Source of the DNA: Pseudomonas putida
Lineage (GTDB): Bacteria > Pseudomonadota > Gammaproteobacteria > Pseudomonadales > Pseudomonadaceae
Assembly: GCA_041879295.1 (NCBI GenBank)
Contig: CP047152.1
Coordinates: forward strand, 451,001 to 515,000
Direction: 5' to 3'
Length of the DNA stretch: 64,000 bases
Below the pieces are notes generated by a model, which did no database searches, was not told the origin of the DNA, and saw nothing but the letters and a program-made list of their open reading frames with translations. Made by a program: the position numbers and the translations under genes. Positions 32,449 through 41,178 of the stretch are shown here, piece by piece (position 1 is the first letter of the stretch; each line of letters opens with the position of its first letter).

Positions 32449-33216
32449 ATGTGGTGGCCAAGCACAGTGATTGGGGTGGGTGCCGGCTTTGCTGTTGCGA
32501 GCATACCGGGTGCCTTGCTCGGTGCGTTGCTTGGGCAGGCCATCGATCGCCGGCTGCGCTTGCAAGGCTGGGAAGACATGCGCGAACGCCTGGGTGGGCG
32601 CCCTGCATTACGCGACGATGAATTGTTGTTCGTAATGCTCGGGCGCCTGGCCAAGTGCGATGGTCGGGTAGCCGAGCAGCACATTCAGCAGGCGCGCCAG
32701 GAGATGGTGCGCCTGGACCTGGCCGAGGCTGCCCGGCTGCGCGCCATCAGTGCGTTCAACCGTGGCAAGGCGGGCAAGGACCGCCTTGGCGGGCACCTGC
32801 GGCGCATTCGCCAGCAGCCCCACGCGGCGGAAGGTACCTTGCGGGCCTGTTGGCGCATGGTCTGGGCTGACGGCAAGATGGGCAACAAGGAGCGTGAGCT
32901 GCTGCTGGACTGGGGGCAGAAACTCGGCATGAGCCGACGCCAGGTGCAGGCCATGTCGCTGGAGTACGAGCCGCGCAAGGCCACGGGGGCAGAGGGCTTG
33001 CCCATGACCTATGCGGCAGCGTTGCGCTTGCTGGCGGTGGAGGCGGATACCGACACTGACAAGGTCAAGCAGGCGTATCGTCGGCTTGTCAGCCGGCATC
33101 ACCCGGACAAGCTGGCGGGTACCGGTGCCAGCGAGGCGCAGGTGCGTGAAGCGACCGCGCGTACCCGTGAGTTGCACCAGGCCTATGCCATGATCCGCAA
33201 GCGGCGCGGCCTTTGA
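32449..33216 (+). CDS. djlA: DjlA-like J-domain co-chaperone with TerB domain
   Basis: 255 residues: an N-terminal hydrophobic anchor with GxxxG repeats (about 7-30), a TerB-like helical domain (about 55-170) and a C-terminal J domain (about 190-255) with the HPD motif in SRHHPDKL. This is the DjlA layout, a membrane-anchored DnaK co-chaperone. It starts one base after murU, so it shares that operon. No terminator is clear between it and the convergent gene downstream. Confidence 0.88.
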   Translation: MWWPSTVIGVGAGFAVASIPGALLGALLGQAIDRRLRLQGWEDMRERLGGRPALRDDELLFVMLGRLAKCDGRVAEQHIQQARQEMVRLDLAEAARLRAISAFNRGKAGKDRLGGHLRRIRQQPHAAEGTLRACWRMVWADGKMGNKERELLLDWGQKLGMSRRQVQAMSLEYEPRKATGAEGLPMTYAAALRLLAVEADTDTDKVKQAYRRLVSRHHPDKLAGTGASEAQVREATARTRELHQAYAMIRKRRGL

Positions 33217-33243
33217 TGGCCCACCACAAGGATCAAGCCGAAC

Positions 33244-34242
33244 TCAACCCTGAGGGCTTATCCACCCCCGCACCCGGCGGAACAATTGCTCTTGTTCCGC
33301 CGCTTTGTTTCCCGGTATGGCGATCAACGACAACTGGCGATACTGGCTATCCTTCTGCCGCTTGCTGGCCTGCAGGCGTTGCTGGGCTGCGTTGCGGTCA
33401 GCGCTGCGGGTCGCGTAGTAGATATCAGCTGTCGGTACCTTCAAGGTTGGGGCCAGGCTTTCCAGGTCATGCTCCACCCGTGCAGGTGTCTGAGCAGCAA
33501 CCATCACCAGTTTTTGTACCTGCGGTGGCTGCTTCTCGCTCAGGTAGCGCGCCGCCCAATATGCACCGCTACCATGGCCGATCAGTACGATGCTGCGGGC
33601 GTTGTGTTGCTGGGCGAACGCCACGGCGGCATCCAGGCGGGCGAAGATGCGTTCGGCATCTGCCGGGTCGGACTGCTCGCTGGCTTGTTCGGCGTCGGTG
33701 CTTTCTGCCGTGTCGGCATCGGCTGCCGTGGCTTGGGCCACGTTGGCGTTGGCGTCGGCCGGCACGTCCTTGGCCGGTGCGCTTTCGCCTTTGTCTTGCG
33801 CAGGCGCTGCAGGTGGTGCGGTTTCGACCCGCGCTTGCGGGCTGTCGGCGAGCAGGTCGGGCAGGCTGACGCTCAGGCTGTGCCAGCCGATATCAGGGAA
33901 TTTTTGCCGCAGTGGGCCGACTGCATTTGGCCAGTCGGCCGTTTCGCCAGCACCGGGGACAATGATCACTGCCCCTTGCGGATCGTTGTCGTTGGCCGGC
34001 TTCCACAGGGCCAGGAAGCTGTCGGCACCGGCCTGAAGGGTCTGCTGCTCAGCTTTGGGCAGCAGCCGCTCCAGCGCCAGGGCATCCTCTTGGCTGCGTT
34101 CCAGCAAAGGTGGGCGTGGGGCTTCGGCAGCCGGTGCCACGGTACTTGCAGGTGGTGTTTCGGCATCAGCGGCCAGGGCGCCGAGTGGAAGGACCGAGGC
34201 CAGGCAGCACAGTGCCAGCGTCGTGCGATAAAGTGTGGACAT
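33244..34242 (-). CDS. Exported alpha/beta-hydrolase of DUF3530 family
   Basis: A 332-residue secreted protein: signal peptide 1-24 (ending ALAAD), then a DUF3530 alpha/beta-hydrolase fold with IIVPGAGETADWPN and the nucleophile elbow GHGSG in IVLIGHGSGAYWAARY. Residues about 140-195 form a low-complexity Ala/Asp/Glu/Pro insertion before the helix leading to the elbow. The substrate is unknown. It is transcribed toward the DjlA-like gene and away from the sensor kinase gene. Confidence 0.82.
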   Translation of the reverse strand: MSTLYRTTLALCCLASVLPLGALAADAETPPASTVAPAAEAPRPPLLERSQEDALALERLLPKAEQQTLQAGADSFLALWKPANDNDPQGAVIIVPGAGETADWPNAVGPLRQKFPDIGWHSLSVSLPDLLADSPQARVETAPPAAPAQDKGESAPAKDVPADANANVAQATAADADTAESTDAEQASEQSDPADAERIFARLDAAVAFAQQHNARSIVLIGHGSGAYWAARYLSEKQPPQVQKLVMVAAQTPARVEHDLESLAPTLKVPTADIYYATRSADRNAAQQRLQASKRQKDSQYRQLSLIAIPGNKAAEQEQLFRRVRGWISPQG

Positions 34243-34337
34243 GAGTCAACCCAAGGCCAGAATGAAACCGGCAGCCTAATAGTATTTGCCCGTGACGGCC
34301 ATGCTGCATGGTCGTCTTTGCCAAGTCGAGCGTATAG

Positions 34338-36725
34338 ATGAAGCGAGTGCGTCGCCTGTTGGTTATCGGCTGCTTGTGGCTGCCCTTGATTGTCTGGGCC
34401 AAGCCCGAGGCGCTGCCCTCTGTGGTGCTGGAGCCTGATCAGCAGCAGTGGCTGGACACCCACCGCAGTTTGCGTGTCGGCCTGGTGTTGCAGGCGCCCT
34501 ACGCCCAGTTCGACCGGCGTCTGCAGCAACTTTACGGGGCCAATGTGGAACTGGTGAACAGCCTGGCGCAGGCGCTGCGGCTGGACCTCACCTGGCGTAA
34601 CTTCAGCGACCAGGCCAGTTTGGAACATGCCCTGCAGCGCGGCGAAATCGACTTCGCCCCTGGCCTTACCCAGACGCCGGCCAGCCTGCGGCTGTGGCTA
34701 TTCAGCGACCCGTACATGCGCGTGCCACAACTGGTGGTGGGGCCGCGCACCGGGGCCATGGCCGTGGAGCTGGAAAAGCTTGAAGCCGAGCAACGCGTGG
34801 CGGTGCGCATGCCCAGCCCCCTGGCGGATTACCTGCGCGGCAACTACGGCAACCTCAACCTGCAGGGGGTGCCAGACGATCGTGAGGCTTTGCAACTGGT
34901 GGTCGGTGGCCAGGCCAGTTTCGCCGTGCTGGATGAAGCGCAGCTCAGCCGCCTGTCGCGCGAGAGCGAGTTCGGTGAGCTGGCGGTGGTCGGCGATGTC
35001 GGCTTGCCGCAGCTGTTGCGTATCGGTTCGCGGCGCGACTGGCCGCTGCTGGCCGATGTACTTGAACGTGGCCTGCAGGCACTGCCGGCCAAGGAGCTGG
35101 AACAACTGCATCAGCGTTGGTTGCAGCCGAAATACCCGCGCCTGAGCGAGTCGCCTGGCTTCTGGCAGAACATCGCCTTGCTGTTCGGTATGTTGCTGCT
35201 GTGTGCCATGGCCACACTGGTGTGGCAACGCCGGCAGCAGCGCCAGCTGGAGCGCAGCCTGTTGGCCGCGCGGGAAAGCCTTGTGGAGCGCCAGGTGCGC
35301 GAAGAGGCGTTGCGCCTGAGCCAGTTCGCCATCGATCAGAGCACCGTGGGTATCCTCTGGGTCAATTGGGACAGCCATGTGCGTTACGCCAACCATGCTG
35401 CCGAGCGCATGTTGGGCTACACCGAGGGTGAACTGCTGGAGCGGCCGCTGAGCGACTTCGAGCCAAGCCTGAACATGGACCGCTGGCTAGAGCTGTGGAA
35501 GGGCGCGCGTACAGGGACGGGTGGTGTCGGTCAGTTTGAGACGCAGTGCCGGCGGGCTGATCAAAGCTTGCTACCCGTGGAGCTGTCGCTGAGCTTTCTG
35601 CGTTTTCGTGACTCCGAATATCTGGTGGTCTACCTCGCCGATGTTACCGAACGCCACCGCGCCTTGGCGGCCCTGCGCGAAAGCGAGGCGCGGCTCAAGG
35701 GCATTGCTGGCAACGTACCCGGGTTGGTGTTTCGCCTGGAGCGTGACCCGGCCGAGGGTGATCTGGAGTTCCCCTATATCAGCGAGGGTAGCGAGGCGTT
35801 GGTGGGTTATGCGCCCAGCGAGATCCAGCATCCGCAGATGGGGCTGCGCAACCTGGTACACCCCGAGGACCGTGCTGATTATCACAGGGTACAGGACCTG
35901 GCCTTGGTCAGCGACCAGGACTGGTCCTGGCAGGGGCGCATCCTCACCCGGCAGGGCGAACAGCGCTGGGCCGATATCAAGGCCAGCGCCCGTCGCCTGG
36001 GCAACGGCCAGGTGGTGTGGGACGGTGTAGTCTGGGACATCACACAGGGCAAGCGGGCCGAGCTGGCGCTGGCGAAGTCCCAGGAGCAGCTGCGCGAACT
36101 CTCGGCCCACCTGGAGAGCGTGCGTGAAGAAGAAAAAGCCCGTATCGCCCGGGAAGTGCATGATGAACTGGGGCAGATGCTGACCGTGCTCAAGCTGGAA
36201 GTGTCGATGTGCGAGCTGGCCTATGCCGAACTGGACCCAGGCCTGAATGAACGCCTGGCGAGCATGAAACGCCTGATCGCCCAGTTGTTCCAGCTGGTGC
36301 GCGATGTCGCCACTGCCTTGCGTCCGCCGATCCTCGACGCCGGTATTGCCTCGGCCATCGAATGGCAGGCGCGGCGTTTCGAGGCGCGCACGCAAATCCC
36401 CTGTCTGGTGCAAGTACCCGATAATCTGCCAGCATTGAGTGATGCCAAAGCCACCGGGCTGTTTCGTATCCTCCAGGAGGCGCTGACCAATGTGATGCGT
36501 CACGCCCAGGCACACAGCGTGGAGATTGAACTGGTACGTGAGGGCGGTCAGTTGCGCATGACGGTCAGCGATGATGGCCAAGGCTTTTGCCGCGAGCAGA
36601 CCCGGCCCACCTCGTTTGGCCTGGTGGGTGTGCGCGAGCGGGTGCTGATGATGGGGGGGAGCATGGCGCTGGACAGTGAGCCGGGTGAAGGCACCAGCCT
36701 GAGCGTGGCCATTCCGTTGGAGTAG
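34338..36725 (+). CDS. agtS: Sensor histidine kinase, AgtS-like
   Basis: A 795-residue hybrid-input kinase: signal peptide (1-21), a solute-binding family 3 periplasmic domain (about 38-265), a transmembrane helix (about 277-296), two PAS domains (about 325-440 and 450-573), HisKA_3 with phospho-acceptor H608 in AREVHDELGQ, and a C-terminal HATPase (QEALTNVMRHA, DDGQGF, GLVGVRERV). P. aeruginosa AgtS has the same position before an ABC importer and rpe; with AgtR it controls uptake of 4-aminobutyrate and 5-aminovalerate. The orthology call rests on gene order and architecture, so ligand identity is inferred. Confidence 0.88.
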   Translation: MKRVRRLLVIGCLWLPLIVWAKPEALPSVVLEPDQQQWLDTHRSLRVGLVLQAPYAQFDRRLQQLYGANVELVNSLAQALRLDLTWRNFSDQASLEHALQRGEIDFAPGLTQTPASLRLWLFSDPYMRVPQLVVGPRTGAMAVELEKLEAEQRVAVRMPSPLADYLRGNYGNLNLQGVPDDREALQLVVGGQASFAVLDEAQLSRLSRESEFGELAVVGDVGLPQLLRIGSRRDWPLLADVLERGLQALPAKELEQLHQRWLQPKYPRLSESPGFWQNIALLFGMLLLCAMATLVWQRRQQRQLERSLLAARESLVERQVREEALRLSQFAIDQSTVGILWVNWDSHVRYANHAAERMLGYTEGELLERPLSDFEPSLNMDRWLELWKGARTGTGGVGQFETQCRRADQSLLPVELSLSFLRFRDSEYLVVYLADVTERHRALAALRESEARLKGIAGNVPGLVFRLERDPAEGDLEFPYISEGSEALVGYAPSEIQHPQMGLRNLVHPEDRADYHRVQDLALVSDQDWSWQGRILTRQGEQRWADIKASARRLGNGQVVWDGVVWDITQGKRAELALAKSQEQLRELSAHLESVREEEKARIAREVHDELGQMLTVLKLEVSMCELAYAELDPGLNERLASMKRLIAQLFQLVRDVATALRPPILDAGIASAIEWQARRFEARTQIPCLVQVPDNLPALSDAKATGLFRILQEALTNVMRHAQAHSVEIELVREGGQLRMTVSDDGQGFCREQTRPTSFGLVGVRERVLMMGGSMALDSEPGEGTSLSVAIPLE

Positions 36726-36735
36726 GAGAGCAATC

Positions 36736-37365
36736 GTGATTCGAGTACTGGTGGCCGAAGACCACACCATTGTCCGTGAAGGCATCAAACAGTTGATTGG
36801 CCTGGCCAAGGACATGCAAGTGGCGGGGGAGGCCGGTAACGGCGAGCAGTTGCTCGAAACCCTGCGCCACACACCGTGCGAGGTGGTACTGCTGGATATC
36901 TCCATGCCGGGTGTGAGCGGTCTGGAAGCGATCCCGCGTATCCGTGCGTTGCACGATGCGCCGGCGATCCTGATGCTGTCGATGCACGATGAGGCGCAGA
37001 TGGCGGCGCGGGCGCTGAAGGCCGGTGCTGCGGGCTATGCCACCAAAGACAGTGATCCGGCGCTGCTACTGACGGCGATTCGTCGGGTGGCGGGTGGTGG
37101 ACGTTATATCGACCCGTCGCTGGCCGACCGCATGGTGTTCGAAGTGGGCCTGACCGAATCCCGGCCGTTGCACACATTGCTCTCGGAGCGGGAGTTTTCG
37201 GTGTTCGAGCGCCTGGCCCAGGGCGCCAACGTCAACGACATTGCCCAGCAGTTGGCGCTGTCGAGCAAGACCATCAGCACCCACAAGGCGCGCCTGATGC
37301 AGAAGTTGAAAGTGAACTCGCTGGCGGAGCTGGTGAAATACGCCATGGAGCACAAGCTGGTCTGA
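36736..37365 (+). CDS. agtR: LuxR-type response regulator, AgtR-like
   Basis: 209 residues with a receiver domain (acidic ED at 8-9, phospho-acceptor D54 in VVLLDISMPG, Lys in YATKDSD) and a C-terminal LuxR helix-turn-helix (LSEREFSVFERLAQG ... LSSKTISTHKARLMQKL). It starts 10 bases after agtS and is clearly its partner. In P. aeruginosa the AgtR counterpart activates the adjacent agtABCD genes; the palindrome at 37533-37552 is a candidate target here. Confidence 0.9.
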   Translation: MIRVLVAEDHTIVREGIKQLIGLAKDMQVAGEAGNGEQLLETLRHTPCEVVLLDISMPGVSGLEAIPRIRALHDAPAILMLSMHDEAQMAARALKAGAAGYATKDSDPALLLTAIRRVAGGGRYIDPSLADRMVFEVGLTESRPLHTLLSEREFSVFERLAQGANVNDIAQQLALSSKTISTHKARLMQKLKVNSLAELVKYAMEHKLV

Positions 37366-37400
37366 TTGCGACATACGCAATCGTTGAACCTGTCGAGGCC

Positions 37401-37493
37401 CTTGTGGGAGCGGGCGTGCCCGCGAAAGGGCCTTGCCGGTTGATTTCTATGGTTGCACCGGCCTCTTCGCGGGCATGCCCGCTCCCACAGGTT
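37401..37493. repeat. Inverted pair of REP units
   Basis: GTGGGAGCGGGCGTGCCCGC (from 37404) faces its near-complement GCGGGCATGCCCGCTCCCAC (ending about 37488), separated by about 32 bases. This forms a BIME-like pair between agtR and agtA. Confidence 0.85.
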
Positions 37494-37532
37494 CGGTGGA
37501 CTGCTTTGGAGCGCATTCCAATCCCGCCATCT

Positions 37533-37552
37533 TTGTAGGGCGATCCCTACAA
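37533..37552. promoter_or_regulatory. Palindrome TTGTAGGG-CGAT-CCCTACAA
   Basis: Perfect 8-base arms flank a 4-base centre, 109 bases before the agtA start and just past the REP pair. Position and symmetry suit a dimeric LuxR-type regulator such as the adjacent AgtR. No published site is claimed. Confidence 0.5.
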
Positions 37553-37643
37553 CAAGTCTTCCATCCGGATGATGGCATTCTCTCACTACCCCCGATTTTC
37601 GGGCGCTTGCGTCTCTTCTACTCTTTTGCCTACGCAGTCATCC

Positions 37644-37651
37644 AACAAGAA
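37644..37651 (+). promoter_or_regulatory. Hfq/Crc-type motif AACAAGAA at agtA RBS
   Basis: AACAAGAA fits the AANAANAA catabolite-activity motif bound by Hfq/Crc in Pseudomonas. It overlaps the purine-rich ribosome-binding region (AAGAAGG) just before the agtA ATG, the usual place for translational repression. Confidence 0.55.
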
Positions 37652-37660
37652 GGTGCAGGC

Positions 37661-38785
37661 ATGAGCGAGGCGAAGTCGAACGCTGCAACCGGCGAAACGC
37701 TGGTCAGCTTCCGTGGTGTGCAGAAGAGCTACGACGGCGAGTCGCTGATCGTCAAAGACCTCAACCTGGATATCCGCAAGGGCGAGTTCCTCACCCTGCT
37801 TGGCCCGTCCGGCTCCGGCAAAACCACCAGCCTGATGATGCTGGCGGGCTTCGAGACCCCCACCGCCGGCGAAATCCAGCTTGGCGGCCGCTCGATCAAC
37901 AATGTGCCGCCGCACAAGCGTGATATCGGCATGGTGTTCCAGAACTACGCGCTGTTTCCGCACATGACCGTGGCCGAGAACCTGGCCTTTCCGCTGACCG
38001 TGCGCAACCTGAGCAAGACCGATATCAGCGAGCGGGTCAAACGTGTGCTGAACATGGTCCAGCTCGACGCTTTCGCCAAACGCTACCCCGGCCAGCTGTC
38101 TGGCGGCCAGCAGCAGCGTGTGGCGCTGGCCCGGGCATTGGTGTTCGAGCCTCAGCTGGTGCTGATGGATGAGCCACTCGGCGCACTGGATAAGCAACTG
38201 CGCGAACACATGCAGATGGAAATCAAGCACATTCACCAGCGCCTCGGTGTGACCGTGGTGTACGTAACCCATGACCAGGGCGAAGCGCTGACCATGTCAG
38301 ATCGCGTGGCGGTGTTCCACCAGGGCGAAATCCAGCAGATCGCCGACCCGCGCACGCTCTACGAAGAGCCTTGCAACACCTTCGTCGCCAACTTCATCGG
38401 CGAGAATAACCGCATTAACGGCACCCTGCTGGCCAGCGATGGCAACCGTTGCCAGGTGCAGTTGCCTCGCGGCGAGCGGGTTGAGGCGCTGGCGGTGAAT
38501 GTCGGCCAGGCCGGCGAGCCGGTGACCCTATCGATTCGCCCGGAGCGCGTGCGCCTGAATGGCCACAGTGAAAGCTGCGTCAACCGGTTCTCTGGCCGTG
38601 TGGCCGAATTCATTTATCTGGGCGACCACGTGCGCGTGCGTCTGGAAGTCTGCGGCAAGGGCGACTTCTTCGTGAAGCAGCCTATTGCCGAGCTCGACCC
38701 GGCATTGGCCGTGGGCGATGTAGTACCGCTGGGCTGGGAGGTGGAGCACGCCCGCGCGCTCGATCCGATTGCCGAAGCCCATTGA
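37661..38785 (+). CDS. agtA: ABC transporter ATP-binding protein (AgtA-like)
   Basis: A 374-residue PotA/spermidine-type ATPase. Walker A GPSGSGKTT is at 48-56; the signature LSGGQQQR and Walker B LVLMDEPLGALD follow, with a C-terminal TOBE domain (about 290-370). It powers the importer made by the next three genes. The start at 37661 (MSEAKSNAATGE) follows AGAAGG; the frame is open 76 codons further up but is not coding-like there. By position it matches P. aeruginosa agtA (4-aminobutyrate/5-aminovalerate uptake) and may be labelled potA in other annotations. Confidence 0.9.
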   Translation: MSEAKSNAATGETLVSFRGVQKSYDGESLIVKDLNLDIRKGEFLTLLGPSGSGKTTSLMMLAGFETPTAGEIQLGGRSINNVPPHKRDIGMVFQNYALFPHMTVAENLAFPLTVRNLSKTDISERVKRVLNMVQLDAFAKRYPGQLSGGQQQRVALARALVFEPQLVLMDEPLGALDKQLREHMQMEIKHIHQRLGVTVVYVTHDQGEALTMSDRVAVFHQGEIQQIADPRTLYEEPCNTFVANFIGENNRINGTLLASDGNRCQVQLPRGERVEALAVNVGQAGEPVTLSIRPERVRLNGHSESCVNRFSGRVAEFIYLGDHVRVRLEVCGKGDFFVKQPIAELDPALAVGDVVPLGWEVEHARALDPIAEAH

Positions 38786-38818
38786 TGGATTGCTTCACCA
38801 ACCCTGTACTGTGGAGAG

Positions 38819-38826
38819 AATAATAA
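38819..38826 (+). promoter_or_regulatory. Hfq/Crc-type motif AATAATAA at agtB start
   Basis: GGAGAGAATAATAATG: the AANAANAA motif spans the spacer between the ribosome-binding site and the agtB start codon, including its A. A second such motif in the same operon supports translational catabolite repression. Confidence 0.5.
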
Positions 38827-39860
38827 TGCGTAAGCAGTTGAAACTGACCGCCCTGGCGTTGGGGCTGTTCACCGCTGGCCAGGCCATGGCCGCAGACCTC
38901 ACCGTGATCTCGTTCGGGGGCGCCAACAAGGCTGCCCAGGCCAAAGCGTTCTACGAGCCATGGGAAAAAGCGGGTAATGGCAAGATTGTCGCGGGTGAGT
39001 ACAACGGCGAAATGGCCAAGGTCAAGGCGATGGTCGACACCAAGAGTGTGTCGTGGAACCTGGTAGAGGTTGAGTCGCCAGAGCTGGCGCGCGGTTGCGA
39101 CGAGGGCATGTTCGAAGAGCTAGACCCGGCCCTGTTCGGTAACGAGTCCGATTATGTGAAGGGCGCCATCCAGCCGTGCGGCGTAGGTTTCTTCGTTTGG
39201 TCCACGGTCATGGCCTACAACGCTGACAAACTGAAGACCGCACCCACCAGCTGGGCGGATTTCTGGGACACCAAGAAATTCCCTGGCAAGCGCGGCCTGC
39301 GCAAGGGCGCCAAGTACACCCTGGAGTTCGCCCTGATGGCCGACGGTGTGGCACCGAAGGACGTGTATCAGGTACTGGGCACCAAAGAGGGTGTGGACCG
39401 CGCCTTCAAGAAACTCGATGAACTCAAGCCCAGTATCCAGTGGTGGGAAGCGGGTGCACAGCCGCCACAGTTCCTGGCCTCTGGCGACGTGGTCATGAGT
39501 TCTGCCTACAACGGGCGTATTGCCGCTGTGCAGAAAGAGAGCAACCTCAAGGTGGTGTGGAACGGCGGCATCTACGACTTCGATGCATGGGCGATCCCTA
39601 AGGGTGCCAAGAACGTCGAAGAGGCGAAGAAGTTCATCGCCTACAGCGTCAAGCCCGAGCAGCAGAAGATCTACTCCGAGAACATCGCCTATGGCCCGGC
39701 CAACTCCAAGGCCGTGAGCCTGCTGTCGGACGAAGTGAAGAAAGACATGCCGACCACGCCTGAGAACATTGCCAACCAGGTGCAGATCGACGTGGCGTTC
39801 TGGGCCGACAACAGCGAGCAGCTGGAGCAACGCTTCAACGCCTGGGCGGCGAAGAAGTAA
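38826..39860 (+). CDS. agtB: ABC transporter substrate-binding protein (AgtB-like)
   Basis: A 344-residue periplasmic protein of the PotD/spermidine-putrescine binding family (solute-binding family 1/8). The signal peptide ends AMA at residue 22. The mature protein starts DLTVISFGGANKAAQ and includes MSSAYNGRIAA and the FDAWAIPKGAKN segment of the hinge region. It should bind a short amine or omega-amino acid: P. aeruginosa AgtB handles 4-aminobutyrate and 5-aminovalerate. GGAGAGAA precedes the ATG. The hairpin after its stop fits the usual higher expression of binding proteins. Confidence 0.9.
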   Translation: MRKQLKLTALALGLFTAGQAMAADLTVISFGGANKAAQAKAFYEPWEKAGNGKIVAGEYNGEMAKVKAMVDTKSVSWNLVEVESPELARGCDEGMFEELDPALFGNESDYVKGAIQPCGVGFFVWSTVMAYNADKLKTAPTSWADFWDTKKFPGKRGLRKGAKYTLEFALMADGVAPKDVYQVLGTKEGVDRAFKKLDELKPSIQWWEAGAQPPQFLASGDVVMSSAYNGRIAAVQKESNLKVVWNGGIYDFDAWAIPKGAKNVEEAKKFIAYSVKPEQQKIYSENIAYGPANSKAVSLLSDEVKKDMPTTPENIANQVQIDVAFWADNSEQLEQRFNAWAAKK

Positions 39861-39872
39861 ACGTCCAGTGTG

Positions 39873-39894
39873 TGGGGCCGCAGAGCGGCCCCCA
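39873..39894 (+). other. Intercistronic hairpin after agtB
   Basis: TGGGGCCGC-AGA-GCGGCCCCCA forms a 9-bp stem between agtB and agtC, without a T tract. Such hairpins protect the 3' end of binding-protein mRNA and reduce read-through into permease genes. Confidence 0.6.
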
Positions 39895-39920
39895 TTTCAG
39901 CCTGTATTGCGGAGTTCGCC

Positions 39921-41168
39921 ATGGCCATTGCAGTGCCCCTCAAAGAAGGCGCAGATCCAAGTCTCAAGCAGCGCCTCAAACACGCCGAGCGGGTAAACCG
40001 CTGGAAGGCGCAGGCGTTGATCGCGCCGCTGGCGCTGTTTCTTCTGCTGGTGTTCCTGGTGCCGATTGCGGCGCTGCTGTACAAGAGCGTCGGTAACCCG
40101 GAAGTGGTCGGCGGCCTGCCGCGTACGGTGGAAGTCATCAGCCAGTGGGATGGCAAGAGCCTGCCTGGCGAGGACGTTTACAAGGCGCTCAGCCAGGACC
40201 TGGCCGAGTCGCGCAAGAACCATACCCTTGGTGACCTTTCCAAACGCTTGAACATGGAGCTGGCCGGCTACCGCAGCTTGTTGACCAAGACTGCCCGGGC
40301 ATTGCCATTCAAGGCTGAGCCTGCCTCTTATAAAGACGCTTTGCAGGCTGTCGACGAGCGTTGGGGTGACCCGGCTTATTGGCAGGCGATACGCCGCAAT
40401 ACCAGTTCGGTGACTTCTTTCTACCTGCTGGCCTCGGTTGACCACCGCATCGATGACCTTGGTGAACTGGCCAAGGCCACCCCGGACCAGGCCATTTACC
40501 TGGACATTTTTGTCCGTACCCTGTGGATGGGGGTGGTGATTACCACTATCTGCCTGGTACTGGCCTACCCTCTGGCCTACCTGTTGGCCAACCTGCCTAC
40601 CCGGCAGAGCAACCTGCTGATGATTCTGGTGCTGTTGCCTTTCTGGACATCGATCCTGGTGCGGGTGGCGGCCTGGATCGTGCTGCTGCAGTCGGGCGGC
40701 CTGATCAACGGCGCGCTGATGGCCATGGGCATCATCGACCAGCCGCTTGAGCTGGTGTTCAACCGCACAGGCGTCTACATCTCGATGGTGCACATTCTGC
40801 TGCCGTTCATGATCCTGCCGCTGTACAGCGTGATGAAGGGGATTTCCCCGAGCTACATGCGTGCGGCAATCTCGCTGGGCTGCCACCCGTTCGCCAGTTT
40901 CTGGCGGGTGTACTTCCCGCAGACCTACGCCGGTGTTGGCGCCGGTTGCCTGCTGGTGTTCATCCTGGCCATCGGTTACTACATCACCCCGGCGCTGCTG
41001 GGTAGCCCCAACGACCAGATGGTCAGCTACTTCGTCGCCTTCTACACCAACACCAGCATCAACTGGGGCATGGCCACCGCACTGGGCGGGCTGTTGCTGC
41101 TGGCGACCGTGCTGTTGTACCTGATCTATAGCTGGCTGGTCGGCGCCAGCCGCCTGCGCCTGAGCTGA
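39921..41168 (+). CDS. agtC: ABC transporter permease (AgtC-like)
   Basis: A 415-residue PotB-type inner-membrane permease. The first helix is at about 36-56. A long periplasmic segment (about 60-205, with no hydrophobic stretch) precedes the five-helix BPD-type permease core (about 210-415). The EAA-like cytoplasmic loop (YMRAAISLGCHPFASFWRVYFPQT) contacts the ATPase. GGAGTTCGCC lies before ATG 39921. The roughly 145-residue insert after helix 1 is unusual compared with about 285-residue PotB proteins. Confidence 0.9.
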   Translation: MAIAVPLKEGADPSLKQRLKHAERVNRWKAQALIAPLALFLLLVFLVPIAALLYKSVGNPEVVGGLPRTVEVISQWDGKSLPGEDVYKALSQDLAESRKNHTLGDLSKRLNMELAGYRSLLTKTARALPFKAEPASYKDALQAVDERWGDPAYWQAIRRNTSSVTSFYLLASVDHRIDDLGELAKATPDQAIYLDIFVRTLWMGVVITTICLVLAYPLAYLLANLPTRQSNLLMILVLLPFWTSILVRVAAWIVLLQSGGLINGALMAMGIIDQPLELVFNRTGVYISMVHILLPFMILPLYSVMKGISPSYMRAAISLGCHPFASFWRVYFPQTYAGVGAGCLLVFILAIGYYITPALLGSPNDQMVSYFVAFYTNTSINWGMATALGGLLLLATVLLYLIYSWLVGASRLRLS

Positions 41169-41178
41169 GGAGCCTGTC

